45,740 bases of DNA from assembly GCA_028724885.1 (NCBI GenBank), contig JAQYTJ010000053.1, forward strand, positions 1 through 45,740, in the 5' to 3' direction. The notes under the pieces are model-generated. The model did no database searches, had not been told where the DNA came from, and saw only the letters and a program-made list of their open reading frames with translations. This DNA is from Bacteroidales bacterium. GTDB lineage: Bacteria; Bacteroidota; Bacteroidia; Bacteroidales; UBA932. Positions 1 through 8,724 of the stretch are shown one piece after another. Every line of letters starts with the position of its first letter. Positions within the stretch are counted from its first letter, which is position 1. A program made the translations under genes and the position numbers.

Positions 1-50
1 CGTTCTGGTTCGGTGATTTTCCTATCATTTTCTGCAAGGTTTCCAGACAT
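1..50 (-). CDS. Possible 5' end of a gene running off the left edge
   Basis: Reading leftwards from an ATG at 48-50 there are 16 open codons (MSGNLAENDRKITEPE) before the window ends. A promoter-like TACCTTTA lies at 50-57 and overlaps this ATG, so translation would have to be leaderless or begin further downstream. Too short to identify. The AT-rich spacer to its right suggests a gene start region, but this could also be a chance reading frame. Confidence 0.3.
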   Translation of the reverse strand, partial: MSGNLAENDRKITEPE

Positions 51-57
51 AAAGGTA

Positions 58-546
58 CGAAATTCCGCAGACAAAAACAAAAAATACTACTTTTATTTGA
101 TTGATTGTCAATTTATTAAATAACTCTTAAGGAGCGACTAAGTAATCACTCAAATACTTCATTTTGTGCAAGTATATGAAAGGACGATGCGCATACGATA
201 TATTCCGTGATTTGTGCCATACTCGGGTCGGATTGCATATTTCCATCGTAAAAATGCTCGTACCATGTCTTGAAAATCTGTGTTATACTTTGATCAGATT
301 ACATATTTCCGTCATGCCTTAGGCAATCGCCACCAAATACAGCTCGGATGGCCGTTCGTTCCTAGGTAGTCACATGCATTCTCTAACCCAGGGTTTTGGG
401 CTTGACTCCTCACGTCCGGATTTGTTCATTCGACTTGAGGATGGCTGAAAGGCTTTATGCCCCACAGCCATCCCCGTTTTATGGTTCGCCTATGTTATAC
501 TCAATGCGGTGTCCGGAACTCTCCGCTCGGCTATGTAAACGAAAAC
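58..546. other. Intergenic region with a degenerate direct repeat
   Basis: No convincing gene. Two similar stretches of about 38 bases, at roughly 211-249 and 277-315, share the pattern TGTG-CATAC-GATTGCATATTTCC with about one quarter of bases changed. The stretch at about 375-412 resembles 19150-19190 in another intergenic region (see findings). Short frames here lack recognisable protein features. Confidence 0.4.
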
Positions 547-1416
547 CTACAGCTGGCTTTCGGGGATGCCGAAAGTGGTGCGGGTCATGTCGCCGGTCTG
601 GAGGCCGAGTTTCAGCCATTTCATGCGCTGGGCGCTGGTTCCATGAGTGAAGGAGTCCGGTTGGACGTAGCCTTGAGCCTTTTTCTGAAGGTAATTGTCG
701 CCTATGACATTGGCACAGTTTATGGCTTCTTCTATGTCGCCATCTTCCAGCGACTGATATTCCTCGTTGTCGTAGTGCGCCCAAACGCCGGCATAAAAAT
801 CGGCTAGGAGCTCTAGCCGGACGCTTATTTTGTTGGCTTCCGTTTTGCTAGCTTGAGCCATCTTCTTGTGCGCCTCCCCTAATATTCCCAGAAGATTCTC
901 CACGTGATGTCCAACCTCGTGAGCAATTACATAGGCGTAGGCAAAATCACCGTCGGCACCTAATTGCTGCTTCATCGTCAAGAAGAATGAGAGATCGATG
1001 TAGAGTTTCTGGTCTCCGGAGCAATAGAACGGACCAACAGCCGAAGATGCCGAACCACAAGCGCTCTGCACTGAATTGGTGAACAGAACCAGAGTCGGCG
1101 GAGTGTATGCGTAGCCCATCTCTTGGAATTTCTCGGTCCATATATCCTCGGTCGCGGCCAGAATCTGACGAGAGAATTTTGCCAGCTGTTGCTCCTCTTC
1201 CGAGAAAGATCGTTCTGTCTGGGGGTCTGTCTGCTCAAGGACGCCTGAAGATGCTACGTTCTGGACGACATCTCCCAGGTCTCCGCCACCAAGGAAAGTG
1301 ATAAGAGCGATTAGTAATATTCCGCCTATGCCACCGCCTATGCCGGCTTTGGCGCCACGGCTCATGCCTCTGCGGTCTTCTACGTTTGTACTTTCTCTGC
1401 GTCCGTCAAGTTTCAT
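547..1416 (-). CDS. Neutral zinc metallopeptidase, YpfJ/KPN_02809 family
   Basis: Membrane-anchored putative metalloprotease of 289 residues. A Gly-rich segment and one hydrophobic helix (IGGILLIALITFLGGG) near residue 25 anchor it; the rest should lie outside the cytoplasm. The zinc site is HEVGH at residues 166-170, followed by a typical helix and the downstream region LELLADFYAGVWAHY that is conserved in this family and supplies the third ligand. Substrates of the family are not established. The start chosen (MKLDGRRES) matches the usual N-terminus; a longer frame upstream would overlap aspS. It sits 22 nt after aspS and is probably co-transcribed with it. Confidence 0.88.
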   Translation of the reverse strand: MKLDGRRESTNVEDRRGMSRGAKAGIGGGIGGILLIALITFLGGGDLGDVVQNVASSGVLEQTDPQTERSFSEEEQQLAKFSRQILAATEDIWTEKFQEMGYAYTPPTLVLFTNSVQSACGSASSAVGPFYCSGDQKLYIDLSFFLTMKQQLGADGDFAYAYVIAHEVGHHVENLLGILGEAHKKMAQASKTEANKISVRLELLADFYAGVWAHYDNEEYQSLEDGDIEEAINCANVIGDNYLQKKAQGYVQPDSFTHGTSAQRMKWLKLGLQTGDMTRTTFGIPESQL

Positions 1417-1438
1417 GGGTATATTGATTGCGCTCCTT

Positions 1439-3208
1439 TCATTGTTCTTTGCGAATGTCGATGTGAAGTTCGTCGAGCTGCATCTGGTCAATCCGGGAAG
1501 GAGAATCAATCATCACGTCGCGTCCCATGTTATTCTTAGGGAAAGCGATGAAGTCGCGGATGGTGTCCTTGCCAGCGAAGAGGGCGCAGACGCGGTCGAA
1601 CCCGAAAGCAAGCCCTCCGTGAGGCGGAGCTCCGTACTGAAAAGCATGGATGATGAAGCCGAATTTGTACTCAGCCTCCTCTGAGCCAATGCCCAGGACC
1701 TCAAACATTCTCTTCTGTACCTCGGAGTCATGAATCCTGATTGAACCGCCTCCCAGCTCAGTGCCGTTCAGCACGAAATCGTAGGCGTTGGCGCAAACCC
1801 TCTCGAGATCTTCTTTCTTATTGCTGTAGAAGAGATCCATGTGCTCTGGCTTCGGAGCTGTGAACGGATGGTGCATGGCGTAGAAGCGATTATCTTCGTC
1901 GCTCCATTCAAGAAGAGGAAAATCTATGATCCAGAGTGGCGCAAACACCTTAGGATCCCTCATACCCAGTCTGTTGCCCATTTCAATTCGGAGAACGCCC
2001 AGCATGGTCTGGACCTTACGCTTTTCGTTCCCTGACATTATTAATATAATGTCTCCGGTCTTGGCTTCCACCGCTTCGCCGATGGCTTTGAGGTCTTCCG
2101 ACGCATAGAATTTGTCGATGGAAGACTTAACAGAGCCGTCTGTATTCAACTTTATGTATATCAGACCCTTCGCACCGACCTGAGGGCGTTTCACCCATTC
2201 AGTCAGTTCGTCAATCTGCTTGCGAGTGTATTCGGCTCCTCCCTGGACAGCAATTGCTCCGACATACTTGGCCTCATCGAGAATAGAGAATCCCTTGCCT
2301 TTCACTTTGTCGGTTATTTCGTGAATCGTCATTCCGAAGCGCACGTCAGGCTTGTCCGAGCCGTAGTTGTCCATGGCATCGAACCAACTCATCCTAGGAA
2401 GCGGATCTGGGACATCCACTCCGATGACATTCTTGAAGAGCGTCCTCATCATGCCTTCGAACATATTCAGAACGTCATCCTGCTCTACGAAACTCATCTC
2501 GCAGTCAATCTGGGTGAATTCCGGCTGGCGGTCTGCCCTCAGGTCTTCGTCGCGGAAACATCTTACGATCTGGAAATAACGGTCATATCCTGCCACCATC
2601 AGCAGCTGCTTGAATGTCTGCGGAGATTGCGGCAACGCATAGAACTCGCCTGGGTTCATCCTGGATGGCACCACGAAATCGCGAGCTCCTTCCGGTGTGG
2701 ATTTGATGAGGTATGGGGTTTCTATTTCCATGAAGTCATGCGCATCCAGATAATTTCGGATCTCGTGGGCAAGCTTGTGCCTTAGGGCAAGAGCCTTCTG
2801 GAGCGGATTCCTGCGCAAGTCCAGGTAACGGTATTTTGCGCGGATATCCTCACCTCCATCGCTTTCATCCTCTATAGTGAACGGAGGAGTCATGGATTTG
2901 TTCAGAATGTTGATTTTGTCAAGTTTGATCTCTATGTCGCCTGTCGGCATCTTGGAATTTTTGCTCTGTCTCTCAACTACTGTTCCGATGGCCTGGATGA
3001 CATATTCCCTGCCAAGAGACGTAGCCGTGCCAAGAAGGGAAGCATCAGCATCAGATTCTACTACGAGCTGGGTTATTCCATAACGGTCGCGGAGGTCGAT
3101 GAATGTCATGCCTCCGAGCTTTCTGGTTCTTTGCACCCAGCCGGCGAGGGTGACTTTCTGCCCTGCATTCCCAATGCGGAGTTCTCCGCAAGTGTGTGTT
3201 CTGTACAT
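1439..3208 (-). CDS. aspS: Aspartyl-tRNA synthetase
   Basis: Cytoplasmic class II synthetase that charges tRNA-Asp; 589 residues, the bacterial-type length. Visible in order: N-terminal OB anticodon-binding domain ([24 protein letters not shown]), class II motif 1 region ([20 protein letters not shown]), motif 2 ([16 protein letters not shown]), the bacterial GAD insertion in the middle, and motif 3 ([14 protein letters not shown]) near the C-terminus. The start at [11 protein letters not shown] is the family N-terminus; an in-frame extension of 14 residues upstream looks untranslated. The zinc peptidase gene follows directly. The 54-bp tandem palindromes at 3253-3435 lie just upstream and could affect its expression. 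Confidence 0.97.
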   Translation of the reverse strand: MYRTHTCGELRIGNAGQKVTLAGWVQRTRKLGGMTFIDLRDRYGITQLVVESDADASLLGTATSLGREYVIQAIGTVVERQSKNSKMPTGDIEIKLDKINILNKSMTPPFTIEDESDGGEDIRAKYRYLDLRRNPLQKALALRHKLAHEIRNYLDAHDFMEIETPYLIKSTPEGARDFVVPSRMNPGEFYALPQSPQTFKQLLMVAGYDRYFQIVRCFRDEDLRADRQPEFTQIDCEMSFVEQDDVLNMFEGMMRTLFKNVIGVDVPDPLPRMSWFDAMDNYGSDKPDVRFGMTIHEITDKVKGKGFSILDEAKYVGAIAVQGGAEYTRKQIDELTEWVKRPQVGAKGLIYIKLNTDGSVKSSIDKFYASEDLKAIGEAVEAKTGDIILIMSGNEKRKVQTMLGVLRIEMGNRLGMRDPKVFAPLWIIDFPLLEWSDEDNRFYAMHHPFTAPKPEHMDLFYSNKKEDLERVCANAYDFVLNGTELGGGSIRIHDSEVQKRMFEVLGIGSEEAEYKFGFIIHAFQYGAPPHGGLAFGFDRVCALFAGKDTIRDFIAFPKNNMGRDVMIDSPSRIDQMQLDELHIDIRKEQ

Positions 3209-3252
3209 AATCTTTAATGAATATTTTGACAGCCTATATTTTCCGTTCACTT

Positions 3253-3435
3253 AGATCCTGACTTTCGTCAGGATGACAAAGGGAGCTTCGTTATTTTCAT
3301 CCACTCAGATCCTGACTTTCGTCAGGATGACAAAGGGAGCTTCGTTATTTTCATCCACTTAGATCATGACTTTCGTCAGGATGACAAAGGGAGCTTCGTT
3401 ATTTTCATCCACTCAGATCCTGACTTTCGTCAGGG
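3253..3435. repeat. 54-bp tandem repeat carrying a palindrome, 3.4 copies
   Basis: Units begin at 3253, 3307, 3361 and 3415 (period exactly 54). Each contains the perfect 8-bp inverted repeat ATCCTGAC-TTTC-GTCAGGAT followed by GACAAAGGGAGCTTCG and a T-rich tail. The third unit has one change (ATCATGAC). The fourth is cut short after GTCAGGGTGGC. It lies between the divergent genes aspS and rsmA. The arrangement is direct repetition without unique spacers, so it is not a CRISPR array. Confidence 0.95.
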
Positions 3436-3510
3436 TGGCGAGCGATACTGTTCATAAACATAAAGTGCAAATTTAGCAAATTATCCATAACCGTGGTCGA
3501 AGAAATAACT

Positions 3511-3518
3511 TATCTTTG
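3511..3518 (+). promoter_or_regulatory. Bacteroidetes -7 promoter element of rsmA
   Basis: TATCTTTG matches TAnnTTTG and ends 8 nt before the rsmA ATG, predicting a leader of only a few bases. No clear -33 TTTG is visible. Confidence 0.6.
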
Positions 3519-3526
3519 TAATTGTT

Positions 3527-4300
3527 ATGGAAGTTTGCGCAAAGAAATCATTAGGGCAGCATTTCCTCATCGATCAGGAAATAGCAAAGAATATAGTCGG
3601 CGCTTTTCAGGGTCATAAGGCTCTGGAGGTGGGTCCTGGCATGGGTGTTCTTACCAAGTACCTTATTGAAAGGCCGGAAACAGATTTCAAGGCAGTAGAA
3701 ATCGACGATGAGTCGGTAGCCTATCTTCGCAAGCATTTTCCTCAGCTTGGTGACGGCCTCATCGAAGGCGATTTCCTGAAAATGGATCTCGGCGGCATAT
3801 TCAATGGAAAATATTCAGTGATAGGTAACTTCCCTTATAATATATCATCTCAGATATTCTTCAAGATTCTGGAACACAAAGATCAGGTCACGGAAATAGT
3901 ATGCATGCTGCAGAAAGAAGTCGCAGAGCGCATTGCTGAAAAGCCTGGAACCAAGGTATATGGAATACTTTCGGTCTTTCTTCAGGCCTGGTACGACATA
4001 GAATATCTTTTCGGGGTTGGGCCAGGCGCATTCAATCCGCCTCCTAAAGTGCATTCTGCAGTAATCCGGCTCACTCGCAATGAACGGCAGAGCCTCGGCT
4101 GCGACGAAAAACTGTTCAGGACTGTCGTGAAGACAGCGTTCGGCCAGAGACGCAAGACTCTGAGAAATTCGCTCAAGCCACTGGTTCTCGGCATATTCAA
4201 AGAAGATAGCCAGAGTTCTCTCTCCGACCCTATATTCGAGCTGCGTCCGGAACGCCTCAGCGTAGATGACTTCATCAGCATTTGCAAGCGTATAAGTTAG
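3527..4300 (+). CDS. rsmA: 16S rRNA dimethyladenosine transferase (RsmA/KsgA)
   Basis: Transfers four methyl groups from S-adenosylmethionine to two adjacent adenines near the 3' end of 16S rRNA, a late step of small-subunit assembly in the cytoplasm. 257 residues. Visible: N-terminal KKSLGQHFL typical of the family, the SAM-binding loop LEVGPGMGVLT at about 33-43, acidic motif AVEIDDE, and catalytic motif NFPYNISSQI, which carries the N-x-P-Y signature of adenine N6 methyltransferases. C-terminal helical domain contains KTAFGQRRKTLRNSL. Transcribed divergently from aspS, with its own promoter just before the start. Confidence 0.96.
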   Translation: MEVCAKKSLGQHFLIDQEIAKNIVGAFQGHKALEVGPGMGVLTKYLIERPETDFKAVEIDDESVAYLRKHFPQLGDGLIEGDFLKMDLGGIFNGKYSVIGNFPYNISSQIFFKILEHKDQVTEIVCMLQKEVAERIAEKPGTKVYGILSVFLQAWYDIEYLFGVGPGAFNPPPKVHSAVIRLTRNERQSLGCDEKLFRTVVKTAFGQRRKTLRNSLKPLVLGIFKEDSQSSLSDPIFELRPERLSVDDFISICKRIS

Positions 4301-4504
4301 ATGATCTGGGCATTCATGTCGGGTCTCATAGTAGCGGATGTGCTTCTTGTATAGCAGACGGGTCATCAGGGAAAAGAATATTGTGCTGACAAGGCTCATT
4401 TATTAATTAACAAAATAAATCTTTCCCAGTATAAGAAGAAGATCAGGTCTTGATCGGCTCGTTTTTTAACATATTTATTATAAGATGATTATATCCTACA
4501 GGGC

Positions 4505-4545
4505 TGAAAAATTGCCCTCTCTCTTGTAGAGGGAGTGATTTTTCA
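4505..4545 (+). terminator. Hairpin between rsmA and the HAD hydrolase
   Basis: Arms TGAAAAAT...CCCTCT and AGAGGG...ATTTTTCA pair with small bulges around a short loop, ending in a T-rich arm. It could act as a terminator in either direction. Confidence 0.45.
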
Positions 4546-4615
4546 TCTCTCGCAAAGACTTCTTAAGACAGTCTGGAATCCGGGGGCAAAGGTTGGCTTA
4601 GTCGGGGAAGTATGC

Positions 4616-4623
4616 TATTTTTG
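4616..4623 (+). promoter_or_regulatory. -7 promoter element of the HAD hydrolase gene
   Basis: TATTTTTG fits TAnnTTTG and ends 4 nt before the ATG at 4628. This favours 4628 or the next ATG at 4643 as start over the in-frame ATG at 4535, which lies in the upstream hairpin. Confidence 0.55.
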
Positions 4624-4627
4624 CAAG

Positions 4628-5377
4628 ATGGAACAATCTGTGATGAACGAATATTTCAGGCATATACGGGCGATAATCTTCGATGCGGACGATACTCTAT
4701 GGGAGAATGAGAGCAGGTTCAGGGCTGCAGAGCGCAAGGCCGGCGAGATATTAAAAGAATATGCTTCATTCCAGGAGATGTCATCCTCTCTCTATTCGAT
4801 CGAGGTCAAGAATATGCCGGATTACGGCTTCGGAGCCATGGCTTTCACGCTCTCTATGCTTGAAAATGCCGTAATAGTTTCTGGTGGCAAGATGGAGAAT
4901 GGGAAGATTTCCGGAAGCAGGCTTACTGGCGAGCAGGTTTCGCAAATTCTAGAGGTGGGTCGAGGGTTGCTTCATAATCCTGCTACCCCATTTGACGGCG
5001 TGAAAGAAACTCTTGCAGGACTCCGGGCGAGTGGCCGCTTCTGCCTTGCGTGCTTCACGAAAGGCGACTTGCTTGATCAAGGACATAAGCTGGACAGGTC
5101 TGGGCTGAGTCCATATTTCGATTTTATCAAAATAACCTCCGACAAGACGAAGGCGGCATATGCGGAATTGTTCGGTGAACTCGGCGTCAGCGCAAGGAAA
5201 GTTCTCTCGGTCGGCAATTCCTTCAAATCCGACATAGCCCCGGTCTTAGAGATGGGTGGGAGTGGAATTTACATCCCGGCGGAGAATACATGGCAGCTGG
5301 AAAAGATGGAAGAATACTGTCATGACCGCTTATTCCGCCTTCGTAAATTCTCCGAGATTCTGGCGTTAGTGCTATAA
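4628..5377 (+). CDS. HAD-superfamily hydrolase
   Basis: Haloacid-dehalogenase-type hydrolase of 249 residues, probably a small-molecule phosphatase. Motif I is IIFDADDTLW with the nucleophile D19 and D21; motif II is the CFTKGD segment after strand LACF; motif III/IV is the VGNSFKSDI acid region following a conserved Lys (DKTKAAYAELF). A cap domain inserted after motif I (about 30-115) is mostly helical. The sequence does not settle the substrate. The gene stands between rsmA and a DNA repair gene, but each has its own promoter element, so functional linkage is doubtful. Confidence 0.85.
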   Translation: MEQSVMNEYFRHIRAIIFDADDTLWENESRFRAAERKAGEILKEYASFQEMSSSLYSIEVKNMPDYGFGAMAFTLSMLENAVIVSGGKMENGKISGSRLTGEQVSQILEVGRGLLHNPATPFDGVKETLAGLRASGRFCLACFTKGDLLDQGHKLDRSGLSPYFDFIKITSDKTKAAYAELFGELGVSARKVLSVGNSFKSDIAPVLEMGGSGIYIPAENTWQLEKMEEYCHDRLFRLRKFSEILALVL

Positions 5378-5435
5378 TACCCCGAACCGAAAAAGTACAT
5401 CTTTATATGGTCTTGGCAGCATAGCCCATAATGCT

Positions 5436-5443
5436 TATCTTTG
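5436..5443 (+). promoter_or_regulatory. -7 promoter element of the alkylation repair gene
   Basis: TATCTTTG fits TAnnTTTG and lies 14 nt before the ATG at 5458. An in-frame ATG at 5431 would precede the promoter and is therefore unlikely. Confidence 0.55.
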
Positions 5444-5457
5444 AAAAAACGACTATC

Positions 5458-6219
5458 ATGAAATGGGTTCAGAATATTTCTAAATCAATAAACTTAGCTG
5501 CGAATCCTGCCCAAGCGAGAGTGTATCAGTGGTTTTTCAAGACTGGGAAAGGAGAATATGGAGAAGGCGACAAATTCCTTGGTGTGAAGGTGCCTCCGCT
5601 TCGCAAAATTTGCAAAGAATATGCTGACGAGTTCTTTGCGGAACTTTCGAATTCGCCGCAGAGAGCCTTGGAAGGCATCAGCAAATTGCTTTACAATGAA
5701 TATCATGAATATAGAGAAGCGGCGCTCTTTCTGCTGGCGCATGCCTGCGAACAGTCCAGGAAGAAGAATCCTGAGGTGAGTGCTGAGGCAGAAGAAGATA
5801 TATTCAATTTTTATTTAGCTAACACTAAATATATTAACAACTGGGATTTAGTTGACTGCAGTGCTCCTTGCATTGTAGGTGCCCACCTTCTGGGCAGGCC
5901 GAGGGACATCCTGTATACTCTTGCTGACAGCCAATCCTTATGGGAGAATCGCATTTCGGTAGTTTCCTGTCTCACCTTCATCCGAAGAGGCGACCTAAAG
6001 GACATTTTCGCCCTTGCTGACATATTCATAAAGAAGGGAAAAATTCATGACCTGATGCAGAAGGCCATTGGGTGGATGCTCCGAGAGGCAGGTAAAACCG
6101 ATGTGACGGCCCTGAAAGCCTTCTTGGATGACCATGCCGCCACGATGCCACGCACAATGCTCCGCTATTCCCTCGAACGTCTCACCCCCATAGACCGCCA
6201 GCACTATATGACCGCCTAG
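5458..6219 (+). CDS. DNA alkylation repair protein, AlkD family
   Basis: HEAT-repeat DNA glycosylase of about 253 residues that in characterised members excises bulky or cationic alkylated purines. Family features visible: N-terminal FFKTGKGEYGEGDKFLGVKVPPLRKI, the segment LLYNEYHEYREAALFLLAH, and the YINNWDLVDCSAPCIVG block whose Trp and Asp belong to the active cleft. The C-terminal helices HDLMQKAIGWMLREAG and LRYSLERLT are also typical. It appears monocistronic, with its own promoter. Confidence in the family is high; the actual lesion specificity is unknown. Confidence 0.9.
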   Translation: MKWVQNISKSINLAANPAQARVYQWFFKTGKGEYGEGDKFLGVKVPPLRKICKEYADEFFAELSNSPQRALEGISKLLYNEYHEYREAALFLLAHACEQSRKKNPEVSAEAEEDIFNFYLANTKYINNWDLVDCSAPCIVGAHLLGRPRDILYTLADSQSLWENRISVVSCLTFIRRGDLKDIFALADIFIKKGKIHDLMQKAIGWMLREAGKTDVTALKAFLDDHAATMPRTMLRYSLERLTPIDRQHYMTA

Positions 6220-6227
6220 CCTCCAAC

Positions 6228-6301
6228 CTTGGGAGCGTGAAGTGTCCATCTGCAACATATTCATTATCAGGTAACTTGCAGCCGCCACCACACGCTCCAA
6301 G
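6228..6301. repeat. Inverted repeat after the alkylation repair gene
   Basis: CTTGGGAGCGTG at 6228-6239 and CACGCTCCAAG at 6291-6301 are complementary with one bulged base, enclosing about 51 bases. Possible RNA structure at the end of the upstream transcript; there is no T run after it. Confidence 0.4.
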
Positions 6302-6391
6302 CGGAGTCGTTGAGAACCAATCGTGCACTGTTCCAAGGTAACATTATTTTCAGTACATTTACATGGCAATAGCGTTAATCATTTGAATATC

Positions 6392-7120
6392 ATGGAACTT
6401 ATCGAAGCAATCAAGATCCGTCATAGCGTGCGTAACTTCACTGATGAGCCAGTCGCTCAGGAAATCATATACGGACTGAAGTCTCTGGCCGAACAGTACA
6501 ACCAATCCGCAGGTCTTCATATTCAGATAATAACTGATGACCCCGAGGCATTTACGAAGGGCATGGCCCACTATGGCAAATTCTCTGGCGTCAGGAATTA
6601 CATCGCGCTAGTTGGCGGCAAGACGAGAAATCTAGAAGAAAAGCTTGGCTATTTCGGAGAAAAAATGGCCCTGAGCTTAACTCAGCAGGATATTCAGTTC
6701 TGCTGGGTCGGCCTTACGTTCTCTAAGAAGACGAATAGGGTCGAAGTCGGGAAGGGTGAGAAATATGTCGGGGTGATCTGTTTCGGTCATGGCACTAGCA
6801 GAGGCATCAGCCACAAGATCAAGGCTCGTGAAGAAGTGATGGAAGCAGAGAATGCCCCTCAATGGTTTCTCGATGGTGTGGATGCTGCTCTGCTCGCTCC
6901 GACTGCCATGAATCAGCAAAAGTTCATATTCATCCTGAAGCCTGACGGAAAAGTTGATGCGAAATCTGGCCACGGATTATTCGCCGACGTGGATCTTGGA
7001 ATAGCAAAATACCATTTTGAGATTGGCGCAGGGAGACCAGCAGTGAGTGTGCGTCAACATACTACTGCAAATGATGAAAAAGTACGGACTTATGGAAATG
7101 TCAAGCTGTTTCTTAGATGA
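6392..7120 (+). CDS. Nitroreductase family protein (TM1586-like)
   Basis: Probable FMN-dependent oxidoreductase, 242 residues. The N-terminus MELIEAIKIRHSVRNF is the nitroreductase signature with Arg10 and Arg14 positioned for flavin phosphate binding. Later segments (YIALVGGKTRNLEEKLGYFGEKMALSLTQQ, WVGLTF, ALLAPTAMNQQKFIF, DLGIAKYHFEIGAG) match the duplicated-domain nitroreductase group. After FEIGAG the sequence (RPAVSVRQHTTAND...) no longer looks like the family and the frame overlaps the next damaged gene, so the C-terminus may be altered by a frameshift. The start at 6392 was chosen over an in-frame ATG at 6323 because homologs begin here. Confidence 0.85.
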   Translation: MELIEAIKIRHSVRNFTDEPVAQEIIYGLKSLAEQYNQSAGLHIQIITDDPEAFTKGMAHYGKFSGVRNYIALVGGKTRNLEEKLGYFGEKMALSLTQQDIQFCWVGLTFSKKTNRVEVGKGEKYVGVICFGHGTSRGISHKIKAREEVMEAENAPQWFLDGVDAALLAPTAMNQQKFIFILKPDGKVDAKSGHGLFADVDLGIAKYHFEIGAGRPAVSVRQHTTANDEKVRTYGNVKLFLR

Positions 7121-7381
7121 CAGACACCAGAATATATTCCATGGAAAATTTGAAGTCACTGATGATGAAGATGGTTGCTTCGAAGGCATACCTGGGAATC
7201 ATTCAGAGGCGATGCCTATTGGCTCCGATATGATGATGTCACCGGCCAACCCATCTTCTATTCCGATGAACAGCTGGCCGACTTTATGGGACCATACGCC
7301 AGCGAACTCTTTTTCGGTGGCTACATGGACGATGTAATCCGCAGAATCATAACCAAGGATTATAAAGAAGCCAATACGTAG
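7092..7381 (+). pseudogene. Small frameshifted gene, function unknown
   Basis: Two overlapping frames read as one protein of about 95 residues if a single-base shift near 7180 is allowed. The first frame gives MEMSSCFLDDRHQ...FEVTDDEDGCFEG; the second continues TWESFRGDAYWLRYDD and ends SELFFGGYMDDVIRRIITKD. The second part has a balanced, protein-like composition. I do not recognise the family. It overlaps the end of the nitroreductase frame and is followed by more decayed sequence, which marks the left flank of the restriction island. A sequencing error is the alternative explanation. Confidence 0.45.
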
Positions 7382-7669
7382 CTCTTTTTTCAAAGGTAAC
7401 AAGATTGGATTCTGAATATGCCACCAAGACAATCAGCGCATCGAAGCACGACTCCAACGTCATCTTAATGACTTTGCAGGACGGGGAAATTTTGAGGGAA
7501 AGTTGTCTGGTTACGACTATGTCATACCTATAGTCATCTCGTATAAATTTCTTATTATCAGTAAATTAGCTCATTAAATTTTGCTCTAACCCCATTGCTT
7601 TGACTAAATTTTAATATCACCATTTTTTTGGCTTATTTTGCATTATGCAATTTTTTTTATTCGAACGCT
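7382..7669. other. Left flank of the restriction island
   Basis: Composition shifts from backbone-like to strongly AT-rich around 7540-7560. A short frame at about 7381-7530 (containing SKHDSNVILMTLQDGEILRES) looks like a decayed gene fragment without a start. The last backbone-type TGAATAT is at about 7412. T-rich runs precede the first methyltransferase; a near-match TTATTTTG promoter lies at 7633-7640. Confidence 0.4.
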
Positions 7670-8722
7670 TTGAATCGTAATAAATATACTTTTATTGATT
7701 TATTCTCGGGTGCTGGTGGATTGTCCGCTGGTTTCGAGATGGCTGGTTTTAAGTCTGTACTTGCTATTGACAATTGGCAAGACTCATTGGATACGTATTC
7801 GAATAATATTCATGGATCCGTGACTTTATGTGAAGATCTGTCCAAACTTAATATTAAAGAAACAGCGTCCAAACTAGGGTTATTAAAAGTTGATTTAATA
7901 ATTGGAGGTCCACCATGCCAAGGCTTTTCTGTTGCTGGTAAAAGAATCATTGACGATTTGAGAAACAAGTTGTATAAATCATTTGTTTCATTCGTTGATT
8001 ATTTTAGACCACGGGTTTTTGTAATGGAAAATGTTCCCAATATCCTTACTATAGGGAATGGTATTGTTAAAAATTCCATAATCTCGGATTTTGAAAGCCT
8101 TGGGTACAAGGTTGTCTACAAAGTATTAATGGCATCCGATTATGGCGTTCCTCAAAACAGAAGAAGATCTATCTTTGTAGGAACAATAAGTGGCGGTTTT
8201 GTCTTTCCTGAACCATTATCTGAAAGTAAAATCTCAGTCTATCAGGCGATATCTGATTTAGGTGAGTACTCAGTGCAAGATGGTGGACCATATCCTTTCC
8301 CTATTCAAAGCAACTACCAGAGATGGGCAAGATCAAATTCCCAAGGCCTTTACAATCATCAAGTGACCGAACATACTGAAAAGACAAAGAAAATTATTTC
8401 TCTGGTACCAGATGGTGGTAATTACAAGGACCTACCAGAAGAGTTTCAGAATACACGAAAAGTTCACATCGCTTGGACAAGGCTCAACAGCACTAAACCG
8501 AGCATTACAATCGATACAGGACACAGGCATCATTTTCATTATAAATATAATAGAATTCCTACGGTAAGAGAAAGCGCTAGGCTTCAATCTTTCCCAGACA
8601 ATTATATTTTCTTTCATAGTAAAACAAGCCAATATAGACAAGTTGGAAATGCTGTTCCACCTTTGATGGCTAAGGCAATTGCGCAAGAAATCATGAAAGT
8701 ATTAGATAATAATATCCGATAA
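7670..8722 (+). CDS. DNA (cytosine-5) methyltransferase, first of pair
   Basis: Adds a methyl group from S-adenosylmethionine to carbon 5 of cytosine in a specific DNA site. About 350 residues, normal for a single-domain enzyme. Motifs in order: I DLFSGAGGLSAGFE (from D10), IV GGPPCQGFSVAG with catalytic C83, VI VMENV, VIII QNRRRSIFVG, target-recognition region after it, IX RESARLQSFPDNY, X YRQVGNAVPPLMAKAIA. No ATG precedes motif I in frame; the start is taken as TTG 7670 because it gives the normal short lead-in, with TTG 7628 as alternative. The nuclease gene starts 2 nt after its stop. AT-rich codon use differs from neighbouring genes. Confidence 0.93.
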   Translation: MNRNKYTFIDLFSGAGGLSAGFEMAGFKSVLAIDNWQDSLDTYSNNIHGSVTLCEDLSKLNIKETASKLGLLKVDLIIGGPPCQGFSVAGKRIIDDLRNKLYKSFVSFVDYFRPRVFVMENVPNILTIGNGIVKNSIISDFESLGYKVVYKVLMASDYGVPQNRRRSIFVGTISGGFVFPEPLSESKISVYQAISDLGEYSVQDGGPYPFPIQSNYQRWARSNSQGLYNHQVTEHTEKTKKIISLVPDGGNYKDLPEEFQNTRKVHIAWTRLNSTKPSITIDTGHRHHFHYKYNRIPTVRESARLQSFPDNYIFFHSKTSQYRQVGNAVPPLMAKAIAQEIMKVLDNNIR

Positions 8723-8724
8723 CC

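Larger units (their letters stand above)
4301..4627. other. Intergenic region between rsmA and HAD hydrolase
   Basis: No gene is supported. A weak terminator-like site (GATCA-GGTCT-TGATC followed by a T run) lies at 4441-4466. A second hairpin lies at 4505-4545. A minus-strand frame that covers this stretch is mostly a shadow of rsmA. Confidence 0.4.

Noticed and set aside
3253..3435. CRISPR array
   Set aside because: The whole 54-bp unit is repeated; there are no unique spacers, and no cas genes nearby.
3845..4399. 184-codon minus-strand frame
   Set aside because: It lies mostly opposite rsmA, which has full family motifs; the part beyond rsmA has no recognisable features.
4535..4627. N-terminal extension of the HAD hydrolase
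   Set aside because: The extra 31 codons overlap a hairpin and a promoter element, and the family motif I normally lies near the N-terminus.
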